Assembly (NCBI GenBank): GCA_947259995.1 | Contig: CAMYOK010000011.1 | Coordinates: 1-64,000 of the forward strand | DNA length: 64,000 nt | Origin: an uncultured Pseudomonadales bacterium | GTDB lineage: Bacteria; Pseudomonadota; Gammaproteobacteria; Pseudomonadales; Pseudohongiellaceae | Reading direction: 5' to 3' | Shown here: piece by piece, positions 36,517 to 45,294 of the stretch | Numbering within the stretch: the stretch's first letter is position 1 | Layout: every line of letters begins with the position of its first letter | The notes under the pieces: generated by a model | Seen by the model: only the letters and a program-made list of their open reading frames with translations | Database searches by the model: none | What the model was told of the DNA's origin: nothing | Translations under genes and position numbers: made by a program

Positions 36517-37614
36517 CTAAAACAAGCGCAAGGGCGGTTCATCAAGCGCAGCTAACTGCTCACGTAGCTCCAGAATGTGTTCCGCCCAGTACCGCTGCGT
36601 GTTAAACCAAGGGAAACTCATAGGGAACGCAGGGTCTTCCCAGCGCCTAGCAAGCCAAGCGCTATAATGCATTATTCGCAACGCACGCAGCCCCTCCACT
36701 AGATCCAACTCCTTCGGATTGAAGTCGAAAAATTCATTGTAACCCTCTACTATTTCGGCAAGCTGCCCCTGCCTCTGCAGCCGATCTCCTGACAGCATCA
36801 TCCAAATATCTTGAATCGCAGGACCGGTGACTGTGTCATCGAAATCGACAAAATTGGGCACATCATCACGCCAGAGAACGTTTCCTGGATGGCAATCGCC
36901 GTGAATCCGGATCTTTGCGACATCCGCATTGCGCGCAAAAATCTCTTGCAGCTTAGCGATTAAATCTTGCGATAAAGACTCATAGGCTGGCAGCAAGCTC
37001 TCAGGGATAAAAGCATTGTTCAGCAAAAACTCCCTGCCTTGTATGGCTAGGGTATCAACGCTCAAAGCAATGCGATGCTGAAACTGCGCTGTGCTCCCTA
37101 CCGCATGAACCCTGCCAATAAAACGCCCCATGACAAGCAGGTTATCTAGGTTATCTAGCTCTGGGGCTCGCCCCGCCAAACGTTCAAAGACCGAAAAGGA
37201 GAAACCATCGAATTCATATAGGGTATCCACACCGTTTAACGCCAATGGCGGCACTACGGGAATCTCTAGATCCGCTAACTCCTGCGCAAACCGATGCTCT
37301 TCAAGGATCTGCTCGCGCGACCAACGTGCGGGCCGATAAAACTTCACGATCAATGGCGGCCCATCTTCGACCCCCACTTGATAGACACGATTTTCGTAAC
37401 TATTGAGCGCGAGAATTCGAGCATCAGTGCGCACGCCAACACTCTCCATCGCCTCTAGTACACGCTCCGGACTAAGGCGTTGATAAGGATGCACCAACAT
37501 GCTCGGAGGCTCTTTTGCCTCTTGGCTCTCATCGCTATCTGCTACAAGTGTATTACCATTGCACAGTGCATCCTCATCGAGATCATCATCTTCAACGTCG
37601 TGTATATTGACCAT
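36517..37614 (-). CDS. srkA: SrkA (YihE/RdoA) stress-response serine/threonine kinase
   Basis: 365 residues. The family has an aminoglycoside-phosphotransferase-like fold and counters stress-induced cell death (MazF-linked) in E. coli. The catalytic loop HGDCHPGNVLW and the metal-binding VDFDDTVTG are intact, and the ATP-binding lysine lies in LIVKFYRP. The first 38 residues are unusual, very acidic (HDVEDDDLDEDALC), and precede the point where the E. coli protein starts; ATG at about residue 39 is an alternative start. It is convergent with the TlpA-like gene. Confidence 0.9.
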   Translation of the reverse strand: MVNIHDVEDDDLDEDALCNGNTLVADSDESQEAKEPPSMLVHPYQRLSPERVLEAMESVGVRTDARILALNSYENRVYQVGVEDGPPLIVKFYRPARWSREQILEEHRFAQELADLEIPVVPPLALNGVDTLYEFDGFSFSVFERLAGRAPELDNLDNLLVMGRFIGRVHAVGSTAQFQHRIALSVDTLAIQGREFLLNNAFIPESLLPAYESLSQDLIAKLQEIFARNADVAKIRIHGDCHPGNVLWRDDVPNFVDFDDTVTGPAIQDIWMMLSGDRLQRQGQLAEIVEGYNEFFDFNPKELDLVEGLRALRIMHYSAWLARRWEDPAFPMSFPWFNTQRYWAEHILELREQLAALDEPPLRLF

Positions 37615-37734
37615 GTAATTTGTTTAGTCCTAATCGAGTTTGCGCGCAGTATACTGTAAAATACTGCTCATCGTTCGTGGTTGCTATGGCCATGACGGCA
37701 CTTAACACCCACTCTTATCAGCAAGGAGTTCTTC

Positions 37735-39027
37735 TTGAACGATCAGCAATTGCAAGCAAGACACCAAGAATTACGACAACAGTATCAACAAGTCAGCGAA
37801 CAGGGCCTGAATTTGGACCTTACGCGCGGCAAACCAAGCACTGAACAACTCGCCCTAAGCGACGCCTTGGACGGGATACTGGCCAACAACTACCTTTGCG
37901 AAGATGGCAGTGATAGCCGAAATTACGGCGGCATCATGGGTATACCCGAAGCGCGAAAATTCGCCGCCGAATATCTAGGAACAACCACGGCACGCGTGAT
38001 GGTTGGCGGTAATAGCAGCCTACAGCTCATGTATCAAACAGTGAGCAATGCGTTCTATCACGGAGTGCGAGGTGCAGACTCGTCTTGGTTGATGGAGGCC
38101 GCTCGTAGCAGTGGCCAAGTAAAGTTCCTTTGCCCAGCACCAGGCTACGACCGACACTTCGCCGTGTGCGAAACACTCAATATAGAAATGATTCCTGTCG
38201 CAATGACCTCCGAAGGTCCCGATATGGACCAGGTAGAAGCACTTGTCCAGGCCGACCCGCTGATCAAAGGCATATGGTGCGTACCCAAGTACTCCAACCC
38301 TGATGGCATTGTCTATTCCGACGCCGTAGTCGCCAGAATGGCCAAGCTCGGTCAGATTGCCGGCGCAAATTTCCGCATTATGTGGGACAACGCTTATGCC
38401 GAACATCATCTGGTCGACAATCCCCCTGAGTTAGCCAATATTTTGGAGCTTAGCGACGCCGCCGGAACACTCGACAATGTTGTCGTTATTGGCTCTACAT
38501 CGAAAATCACCCACGCTGGCGCAGGTATCTCGTTCATTGCCAGTTCCGAAGCTAATCTTTCGGAGTTTGCCAAACAGCTTGGAATCTCTACTATTGGTCC
38601 AGACAAAATCAATCAATTGCGCCATATGCGGTTTCTAAAAGACATGCCCACATTGCGTGCCTTGATGCAGAAGCACCGAGCAATTCTGCAGCCTAAGTTT
38701 GAAAGTGTCCTACAGGCATTAGAGACCGGCTTGAAGGGCAAATCGGTTGCTGGTCAACCCTTAGGAACTTGGACTACGCCGCAAGGGGGTTACTTTGTCT
38801 TATTCGATACACAAGCAGGCCTTGCGGATCGAGTAGTCAAACTGACTGCAGCGGCAGGAGTAAAACTTACACCTGCGGGGTCAACATACCCCTATGGCAA
38901 AGATCCGCATGACAGCAATATCCGTCTCGCACCATCATTTCCTAGCGTTAAAGACATCGAAGCTGCAATGCGTGTATTTGTGTTGTGTGTAGAGCTAGCC
39001 ACGATAGAGAAGGCTCTAGGGCTGTAA
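37735..39027 (+). CDS. Aspartate aminotransferase, class Ic (AspT type)
   Basis: 430 residues, starting at TTG with AAGGAG 6 bases upstream. It is the subfamily known from Corynebacterium glutamicum AspT, distinct from E. coli AspC. Family stretches are LDLTRGKPSTEQL, NYGGIMGIPEARKFAAEYLG and VMVGGNSSLQLMYQ. The PLP lysine lies in IGSTSKITHAGAG and the Asp/Tyr pair in MWDNAYAEHHL. It interconverts aspartate and oxaloacetate with glutamate. It stands alone, convergent with a DUF1820 gene. Confidence 0.88.
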   Translation: MNDQQLQARHQELRQQYQQVSEQGLNLDLTRGKPSTEQLALSDALDGILANNYLCEDGSDSRNYGGIMGIPEARKFAAEYLGTTTARVMVGGNSSLQLMYQTVSNAFYHGVRGADSSWLMEAARSSGQVKFLCPAPGYDRHFAVCETLNIEMIPVAMTSEGPDMDQVEALVQADPLIKGIWCVPKYSNPDGIVYSDAVVARMAKLGQIAGANFRIMWDNAYAEHHLVDNPPELANILELSDAAGTLDNVVVIGSTSKITHAGAGISFIASSEANLSEFAKQLGISTIGPDKINQLRHMRFLKDMPTLRALMQKHRAILQPKFESVLQALETGLKGKSVAGQPLGTWTTPQGGYFVLFDTQAGLADRVVKLTAAAGVKLTPAGSTYPYGKDPHDSNIRLAPSFPSVKDIEAAMRVFVLCVELATIEKALGL

Positions 39028-39034
39028 TTCAGGC

Positions 39035-39061
39035 GTGGGCAGCACTGTTTGCGCTGCCCAC
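39035..39061. terminator. Hairpin after the aspartate aminotransferase gene
   Basis: GTGGGCAGC (39035-39043) and GCTGCCCAC (39053-39061) form a perfect 9-bp GC-rich stem with a 9-base loop, 8 bases after the stop and just before the end of the opposing DUF1820 gene. It is likely a shared terminator; T-runs are weak. Confidence 0.6.
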
Positions 39062-39068
39062 CCTTAGC

Positions 39069-39410
39069 CTACTCCGACTTTTGCGTATCGGGGTTGCGGG
39101 CGGCAAGGAAGGGGGATGGGAATGGCGTGATATTGTCTCCGTTGGAGATTTTACTCACCCCGCCCTTTTCTACTTCATCAATTCGTATGATGGCTTGCAT
39201 AGGAATGAAGCTACGCTTTACTCCAAGAAACTCCGCCTTTAGCTTCTCTTCACTTGGGTCCACAACGACTTGACTGCGCTCATCGAAAATATAGTCTTCG
39301 ACTTCGATAAAGCCATAGAGTTCGCTTTGGTAGACCTGCTTTGCAAACACTTCGTAGACTTTACCTTTATTTAGGAAGGTGACTCGATAGATCTCGTGGG
39401 GTATGGCCAT
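39069..39410 (-). CDS. DUF1820 family protein
   Basis: 113 residues from ATG 39410; upstream residues in the open frame are not conserved in character. The sequence IYRVTFLNKGKVYEVFAKQVYQ and DERSQVVVDPSEEKLKAEF is typical of the small DUF1820 cytoplasmic proteins of gammaproteobacteria. No catalytic motif or membrane segment is visible; the function is unknown. It is divergent from miaB. Confidence 0.85.
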   Translation of the reverse strand: MAIPHEIYRVTFLNKGKVYEVFAKQVYQSELYGFIEVEDYIFDERSQVVVDPSEEKLKAEFLGVKRSFIPMQAIIRIDEVEKGGVSKISNGDNITPFPSPFLAARNPDTQKSE

Positions 39411-39649
39411 GCATTTACTCTCTTTGGTGTGATTGCAGGCAGTATCTGGGGCAGCAAAAATAAAATTCAAGAGCCCGCGAACATGAACTGCCAAGCAGCG
39501 CGGCAGTTTACCGCAAATACCCTTCACGAACCCAAGCATATTACAGATTTCCTTGACTGGTTCTTTGCGCGCCACAAAACTGCTACAATCCGCCCTCTAA
39601 TTTTTCGCCCCATCCATCGCCCTTAGGCATTCGTGCCACAGTATTGACT

Positions 39650-41053
39650 ATGACCATGACTGATACGCAAAATTCTGGAACGCCCACCACCGCTGTGGAA
39701 ACCCCTCCTAGCGAAAACACCAGTGCTAGCGCTGCTGTGAAGAAGGTGTTTATTAAGACCCACGGTTGTCAGATGAATGAATATGACTCGTCGCGAATGC
39801 TTGATTTATTGCGCGAAACCCAAGGGGCCGAATTAGTCGATAGTCCTGAGCTTGCAGACTTACTGCTTCTCAACACCTGCTCTATTCGTGAGAAAGCCCA
39901 GGAGAAGGTGTTCCATCAACTGGGCCGCTGGCGATCCTTGAAAGACAAAAATCCAGCCTTACAGATCGCCGTGGGTGGCTGTGTCGCTAGCCAAGAAGGC
40001 GCGGCTATAGGCAAGCGAGCTCCCTATGTCGATGTAGTCTTTGGTCCGCAAACCTTGCATAAACTACCGCAAATGTTGAATGACGCGAGCGGTCGCAACA
40101 CGGTCGTCGACATTACTTTCCCAGAAATTGAGAAGTTTGACCGCCTACCAGAACCGAAAGTAGATGGCTGCGAGGCGTTTTTAACTGTCATGGAAGGCTG
40201 TAGTAAGTACTGCTCTTTCTGCGTTGTTCCTTATACGCGCGGAGAAGAGGTCAGCCGACCACTCGATGACATTCTGGCAGAGGCCGTGCATCTGGCCGAA
40301 CAAGGCGTACGCGAGATCAACCTTTTGGGACAAAACGTTAATGCTTATCGTGGGCTGAGTTTCGATGGCAAGATCACCGACTTTGCGACTTTGATCCAGT
40401 ATATCTCTGCCATCGATGGCATAGATCGCATTCGCTTCACGACATCGCATCCTACTGAATTTTCAAGCAATTTAGTCGAAGTATACCGGCACATCCCTGA
40501 GTTAGTTGATCATTTACATCTGCCTGTACAAAGTGGTTCTGATCGTATTCTCGCTGCGATGAAACGTGGTCACACTGTACTCGAATACAAGTCGACTATT
40601 CGCAAACTCAAAGCCATCAGACCAAATATCAGCTTATCGTCAGATTTCATAATTGGCTTTCCAGGCGAAACTCAGAAAGATTTCGAAGACACGATGAATT
40701 TAATTATAGATATAGGCTATGACAATTCATTTAGCTTTATTTACAGCGCCCGCCCCGGCACACCAGCGGCGGACCTGAAAGACCTCACTTCCGAGCAAGA
40801 GAAAAAGCATCGACTCGCAGTCTTACAGGCGCAGATTAGCCAGCAAGCGAAAGCCATCAGCGAAGCAATGGTTGGCAGTGAGCAGCGAATTCTTGTGAAT
40901 GGCGTTTCAAAGAAGGACCCTGGCGCTTTGCAAGGTCGAACAGAGAATAATCGTGTGGTTAACTTCCGCTGCGACGATGCCAGCATGATTGGGCAGTTTG
41001 TAAACGTTAAAATTGTCGATGCCTATACCAACTCCCTATTTGGGAGCTTATAA
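39650..41053 (+). CDS. miaB: MiaB, tRNA-i6A37 methylthiotransferase
   Basis: 467 residues from ATG 39650; TTG 39644 and ATG 39656 are near alternatives and no ribosome site decides. A radical-SAM enzyme with two 4Fe-4S clusters, it adds a methylthio group to i6A37 of tRNAs reading UNN codons. The N-terminal UPF0004 domain has three cysteines (THGCQMN, NTCSIRE, GGCVAS), the radical-SAM motif is CSKYCSFC, and a TRAM domain closes the protein. The first 30 residues are Thr/Ser-rich and extra. It opens the miaB-phoH-ybeY-corC group. Confidence 0.95.
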   Translation: MTMTDTQNSGTPTTAVETPPSENTSASAAVKKVFIKTHGCQMNEYDSSRMLDLLRETQGAELVDSPELADLLLLNTCSIREKAQEKVFHQLGRWRSLKDKNPALQIAVGGCVASQEGAAIGKRAPYVDVVFGPQTLHKLPQMLNDASGRNTVVDITFPEIEKFDRLPEPKVDGCEAFLTVMEGCSKYCSFCVVPYTRGEEVSRPLDDILAEAVHLAEQGVREINLLGQNVNAYRGLSFDGKITDFATLIQYISAIDGIDRIRFTTSHPTEFSSNLVEVYRHIPELVDHLHLPVQSGSDRILAAMKRGHTVLEYKSTIRKLKAIRPNISLSSDFIIGFPGETQKDFEDTMNLIIDIGYDNSFSFIYSARPGTPAADLKDLTSEQEKKHRLAVLQAQISQQAKAISEAMVGSEQRILVNGVSKKDPGALQGRTENNRVVNFRCDDASMIGQFVNVKIVDAYTNSLFGSL

Positions 41054-41100
41054 AGCGGCATTTACTCTCTTGTTGGTTGCCTTTGTCGGCTGCAAAAATA

Positions 41101-41128
41101 CTTACAAGTAGGGATAGATTGGTATACT
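41101..41128 (+). promoter_or_regulatory. Possible promoter of phoH-ybeY-corC
   Basis: CTTACA (41101-41106), a 16-base spacer and TATACT (41123-41128) lie 44 bases before the phoH ATG. The -10 is good and the -35 moderate. It would allow expression separate from miaB. Confidence 0.45.
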
Positions 41129-41171
41129 AGCAACAGACATTACTAAATATGGAGGCGCAAAAGCTGTCTTA

Positions 41172-42209
41172 ATGACAACCCCAAAATACACCCAAAGGCT
41201 TGTTCTAGAGCCTGATAATACGCACCGATTGGCCAATCTTTGTGGCCGCCTCAACGAGCACCTCTTGCAGATTGAGAAGGCACTGGCCGTTAAAATCCAG
41301 AATCGAGGCAACGAATTTAAACTTACCGGCTCTAAGCATGCCGTTGAGAGTGGCAACCTTGTACTCAATAAACTGTACGAGGCGACGGCCGACAAACAAG
41401 TTCTCTCCCCTGACAAAGTGCACCTAAGCTTGAAAGAGGTTGAGGAACGCCCTGCCCCAAACAGCAAAACCCAATACAATGTCGATAAGCCCTTGATCCT
41501 TAAAACCCCGAACATCTCCATCAAGCCACGGGGTGAACATCAGCACGAATACGTAGATTCGATTCACCGCTTCGACATTAATTTCGGCATAGGGCCTGCC
41601 GGAACGGGTAAAACCTACCTCGCAGTCGCTGCCGCAGTAGAAGCACTCGTGCGCGACCAAGTACAAAGGATTTTATTGGTTCGCCCAGCCGTTGAGGCGG
41701 GCGAAAAACTAGGCTTTCTGCCTGGGGATTTGACGCAAAAAGTCGACCCCTATCTACGCCCCCTCTATGACGCCTTGTATGAGATGTTAGGCGTTGAACG
41801 CGTTGGGCGCCTCATAGAGAAAAATGTCATTGAGATTGCGCCGCTAGCCTATATGCGAGGCAGAACGCTTAACAACTCCTTCATTATCCTCGATGAAAGT
41901 CAGAACACTACCACCTCGCAAATGAAGATGTTTCTAACACGCTTGGGGTTTGGTTCTACGGCCGTTATCACCGGTGATGTCACACAGATTGATTTACCCA
42001 AAGGGACGCGATCGGGCTTAGTGCATGTCACACAAGTACTGAAAGAAATCGAGGGGGTCGGTTTTACTTGGTTCGATTCTAAAGATGTGGTCCGGCACAA
42101 TCTCGTGCAACGCATCGTAGAGGCCTATGATCGTTACGACCAAAAAAGCATCACCCCATTAGGCGGACAGGATGGCAAACAGGATCAAAGTCATGAACGC
42201 GACGCTTGA
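41172..42209 (+). CDS. ybeZ: PhoH-like ATPase (YbeZ)
   Basis: 345 residues. An N-terminal KH-like region is followed by a PhoH P-loop domain with Walker [12 protein letters not shown] and Walker [11 protein letters not shown]. In E. coli YbeZ interacts with YbeY, and the two act in rRNA processing and RNA quality control. The 3' end overlaps ybeY by 38 bases, consistent with translational coupling. The gene order phoH-ybeY-corC is widely conserved. Confidence 0.94.
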   Translation: MTTPKYTQRLVLEPDNTHRLANLCGRLNEHLLQIEKALAVKIQNRGNEFKLTGSKHAVESGNLVLNKLYEATADKQVLSPDKVHLSLKEVEERPAPNSKTQYNVDKPLILKTPNISIKPRGEHQHEYVDSIHRFDINFGIGPAGTGKTYLAVAAAVEALVRDQVQRILLVRPAVEAGEKLGFLPGDLTQKVDPYLRPLYDALYEMLGVERVGRLIEKNVIEIAPLAYMRGRTLNNSFIILDESQNTTTSQMKMFLTRLGFGSTAVITGDVTQIDLPKGTRSGLVHVTQVLKEIEGVGFTWFDSKDVVRHNLVQRIVEAYDRYDQKSITPLGGQDGKQDQSHERDA

Positions 42210-42690
42210 TTTTGAGAACAATTGCCCACATTTTCCCTGTATTCCGAGCGAATCCGAATTTCTTATGTGGGCTAAAAGTGCTCTGGCGCATCTACCCAAC
42301 AAGCAGAATGCTAAAGATGTGTCTATCGGTGTACGCATAGTTGACGAAGAAGAGTCGGCCCTACTCAACAACACTTACCGTCATAAAGACTACGCAACCA
42401 ATGTGCTTTCATTCAGCTGCGAATTACCTGAGGCGGTATTAGCTAGCTTGGAGGAAATTCCATTAGGGGATTTGGCGATTTGCGCGCCAGTAGTTGCACG
42501 TGAAGCGTTGGATCAAGACAAACCTAGCCAAGCTCACTGGGCACACATGTTGGTTCATGGTGTTTTACATCTGCATGGCTTTGATCATTTAGATGAAACA
42601 GAAGCGGAAGAAATGGAATCTATCGAACGTCAGATTCTCACGGACCTAGGGTTTGCAGATCCCTATTTAGTTGAGCGCGCCTCAGCATAA
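42172..42690 (+). CDS. ybeY: YbeY endoribonuclease / rRNA maturation factor
   Basis: 172 residues from ATG 42172; ATG 42193 is an alternative that would reduce the overlap with phoH. This is a single-strand-specific metallo-RNase needed for the 3' end of 16S rRNA and ribosome quality control. The zinc motif H-x3-H-x5-H is present in [14 protein letters not shown], with the catalytic Arg in [15 protein letters not shown]. Cytoplasmic. Confidence 0.95.
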   Translation: MANRIKVMNATLDFENNCPHFPCIPSESEFLMWAKSALAHLPNKQNAKDVSIGVRIVDEEESALLNNTYRHKDYATNVLSFSCELPEAVLASLEEIPLGDLAICAPVVAREALDQDKPSQAHWAHMLVHGVLHLHGFDHLDETEAEEMESIERQILTDLGFADPYLVERASA

Positions 42691-42742
42691 GCGTTACTAA
42701 TTAAATGCCGTTTTATCGAGTTAGCAGGAGCTACTTTTAACA

Positions 42743-43609
42743 ATGAGCGAAGAACAAGCGAGTATCGATCCTAGACCCCGGTCTTGGATCGATAAAATTG
42801 CGCAAATTTTCTCAGACGAACCGACAGATACTAAAAGCCTATTAGAGCTGCTGCGCAATGCTGAGCAAGACAATGTGCTTGATACCGATGCCTTGTCGAT
42901 TATAGAAGGGGCATTGCAGGTATCTAAGATGCAAGTGCGCGAAATTATGATTCCGCGCCCACAAGTCATCACCGTCTCAGCACAAAATTCGCTTGAAGAA
43001 GTGCTCGACATTGTTATCACGGTCTCGCACTCTCGATTTCCTGTATTGGCCGAGAATTCAGACTCCATCATTGGCATTTTGCTAGCCAAAGACTTACTTC
43101 GCTTTGCGGCACGAAAAGACTCTGGCAACTTCGACCTGAAAGATATCGTGCGGCCTGCGACCTTTGTCCCCGAAAGCAAACGACTCAATGTGCTACTCAA
43201 TGAGTTTCGCGAGAATCGTAATCACATGGCCGTCGTCATAGATGAGTACGGCAGCCCTTGCGGCGTCGTTACAATTGAAGATGTGTTGGAACAAATTGTG
43301 GGTGAGATTGACGACGAGTATGACGTCGACGATGAGAGTTTCATCAAGCGAGTCGATGCAAAAACCTTTATTGTCAAAGCACTAACACCCATCGCCGATT
43401 TCAACGAGCAGTTTGGCAGTGATTTCAATGACCACGAAGTAGACACCATAGGTGGCCTAGTGCTCCAGCACCTTAACCATATTCCTGAACGCGATGAAAC
43501 GGCTGAGATTGGTAATTTCGAATTTACCGTGCTCAATGCCGATAGCCGACAAATTCGATTGCTAAGGGTGCAAGCCCTCGCCGCCCTGCAAGTCGAGACC
43601 GAAAATTAG
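42743..43609 (+). CDS. corC: CorC/YbeX, CBS-domain protein of the HlyC/CorC family
   Basis: 288 residues. Two CBS domains (about 60-190, beginning MIPRPQVITVSAQNSLEE) and a C-terminal transporter-associated CorC_HlyC domain (VDTIGGLVLQHLNHIPERDE). E. coli CorC was linked to Mg2+/Co2+ efflux and YbeX to RNA metabolism under heat stress. In E. coli and Pseudomonas lnt follows directly; here the next gene is lptE, 28 bases on. Cytoplasmic, no membrane domain. Confidence 0.93.
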   Translation: MSEEQASIDPRPRSWIDKIAQIFSDEPTDTKSLLELLRNAEQDNVLDTDALSIIEGALQVSKMQVREIMIPRPQVITVSAQNSLEEVLDIVITVSHSRFPVLAENSDSIIGILLAKDLLRFAARKDSGNFDLKDIVRPATFVPESKRLNVLLNEFRENRNHMAVVIDEYGSPCGVVTIEDVLEQIVGEIDDEYDVDDESFIKRVDAKTFIVKALTPIADFNEQFGSDFNDHEVDTIGGLVLQHLNHIPERDETAEIGNFEFTVLNADSRQIRLLRVQALAALQVETEN

Positions 43610-43637
43610 TCATTCTTTAAATAGTGAGTCAAACTCC

Positions 43638-44138
43638 ATGTCAATCACCATGCGCGTTGCTACATTACTACTCATGGCTCTTGTTCTAACAAACTGTGGC
43701 TTTGCCCTACGTGGCAGCAGTAATGCACCTATCGCCAATGACACAGTGTATTTCCAATCTGCGCAACCTAGTAGCGAGTTAACCCAAGCACTCACAACGG
43801 CGTTAGGAGAAGCACAGTTACGTTTACTTGACTCTATGCAAAGCTCGAACTACGTTTTACAACTTAGCGCCGAAGAATTTAACTCCCGCACTAGCACTGT
43901 CAATGGCCGCGCACGAGCCGCTCAATATAACCTCCAGCTGGGCGTGCAAATTTCACTAAGCCAACAGGGCGTTGAACTTTTGAGCGACGAGCCTTTGAGT
44001 GTCGAACGCAGCTATTTTGAGGACACCGCTAATATTGCCGGTAGCACTCAAGAGATTGAGATACTGCAACAAGAAATGCGCCGCGAACTCGTTGAACAAA
44101 TCATGCGTCGCCTGCGAGCAGCAGTGCAAGGCGCCTAA
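43638..44138 (+). CDS. lptE: LptE (RlpB), lipoprotein partner of LptD in LPS export
   Basis: 166 residues. The signal peptide ends at lipobox LTNC (Cys at about 20), and the mature start CGFALRG is the family hallmark. LptE plugs the LptD barrel in the outer membrane and helps insert lipopolysaccharide. It is followed by holA 22 bases on, an order shared with E. coli and Pseudomonas, where leuS normally precedes lptE. Confidence 0.92.
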   Translation: MSITMRVATLLLMALVLTNCGFALRGSSNAPIANDTVYFQSAQPSSELTQALTTALGEAQLRLLDSMQSSNYVLQLSAEEFNSRTSTVNGRARAAQYNLQLGVQISLSQQGVELLSDEPLSVERSYFEDTANIAGSTQEIEILQQEMRRELVEQIMRRLRAAVQGA

Positions 44139-44160
44139 TCCAAATTCAAGAGATAAAGTT

Positions 44161-45207
44161 GTGCGTACAAGTTCTGACAAATTAACTGCTGAGCTGCGAA
44201 AAAAACTTGCGCCCTTCTATTGGCTCGCCGGCGACGAAACCTTGCTCGTCCAAGAAAGCTTGACGTACTTACGCAACGCTTGCCGACAAGCAGGCTTCAA
44301 TGAATGGGAACTGCTCTTTGTTGATCGCGGGTTCGACTGGCAGTCTTTACTACAGTCTGGCAATAGCATGTCGCTTTTCTCTGACAAAAAAATCATAGAG
44401 CTGCGTCTCCAGTCTGCTAAATTAGATGACGCTGGTAAGGCTGCACTCAAGCAATACCTTGCAGACCCCAACCCAGACAACGTGCTGATTTTAGTCAGCC
44501 CGAGAGTAGAGCCAGCCGCACTCAACACACAGTGGTTCAAGGGCTTAGAGTCCGCTGGTGTGTTTGTGACTGTGTGGCCCATTGGGCCCGACAAACTGCC
44601 GCGCTGGATTCACGATCGCATGCAAAAAGCCGGCATGAACGCCGATCATGATGCAATCGCAATGCTGGCAGACCGAGTAGAGGGTAACTTACTGGCGGCA
44701 GACCAAGAGATTCAGAAATTAGCCGTCCTGACTGGCGCCAGCGCCACGCAGCAAGTCCATATAGACCGCAAACATATCATGACCTTAGTAGCGGACAGCT
44801 CTAGGTATAATACTTTCAATCTAATTGACGCGGCACTCCTAGGCGATGCACGTCGCTGCGTTAAAGTACTCAATAGTCTACGCAGTGAAGGGACTGAGAT
44901 TTTACAACTTCTCGGGAGCTTCAATGCCGAGCTGCGTAGGCTAATTGCGGTTGCCAAGCTCGTTGAGTCTGGCAGTAGTCTTAGCGATGCGATCCGCAGT
45001 GAGCGGATTCGCCCAAACCATCAAAAAGAAGTCCAGAAAGCCTTGGAGCACCTTCGCCTGCCCGAGCTTGAAGCCCTATTGCGCACCAGTAGAAAAATCG
45101 ACATGTCCGTTAAAGGGCTCGCAAACTCTGACCCTTGGAGTGAATTCACGCAACTTATACTCCGTTTAAGTGGACATCACATTTTACCCCAGTCAGTGTT
45201 ATCTTAA
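44161..45207 (+). CDS. holA: DNA polymerase III delta subunit
   Basis: 348 residues from GTG 44161, preceded by AAGAGAT. The frame remains open back into lptE, but the GTG matches the usual family start. It is the clamp-loader wrench that opens the beta sliding clamp. The N-terminal AAA+-like fold (PFYWLAGDETLLVQESLTYLR) and the C-terminal collar domain (RYNTFNLIDAALLGDARRCVKVL) are clear. It is cotranscribed with lptE. Confidence 0.93.
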   Translation: MRTSSDKLTAELRKKLAPFYWLAGDETLLVQESLTYLRNACRQAGFNEWELLFVDRGFDWQSLLQSGNSMSLFSDKKIIELRLQSAKLDDAGKAALKQYLADPNPDNVLILVSPRVEPAALNTQWFKGLESAGVFVTVWPIGPDKLPRWIHDRMQKAGMNADHDAIAMLADRVEGNLLAADQEIQKLAVLTGASATQQVHIDRKHIMTLVADSSRYNTFNLIDAALLGDARRCVKVLNSLRSEGTEILQLLGSFNAELRRLIAVAKLVESGSSLSDAIRSERIRPNHQKEVQKALEHLRLPELEALLRTSRKIDMSVKGLANSDPWSEFTQLILRLSGHHILPQSVLS

Positions 45208-45294
45208 ACACTCGTAGCCGCACTGCTATTGTTAGTTTGCAGTATTAGGCTCACACTTACCCATCCACTTTCTGCAAAATTGACGGAGTTATTC

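Noticed and set aside
43999..44160. In-frame upstream extension of holA within lptE
   Set aside because: GTG 44161 with a ribosome site fits the known delta subunit start, and the extension is a shadow of lptE.
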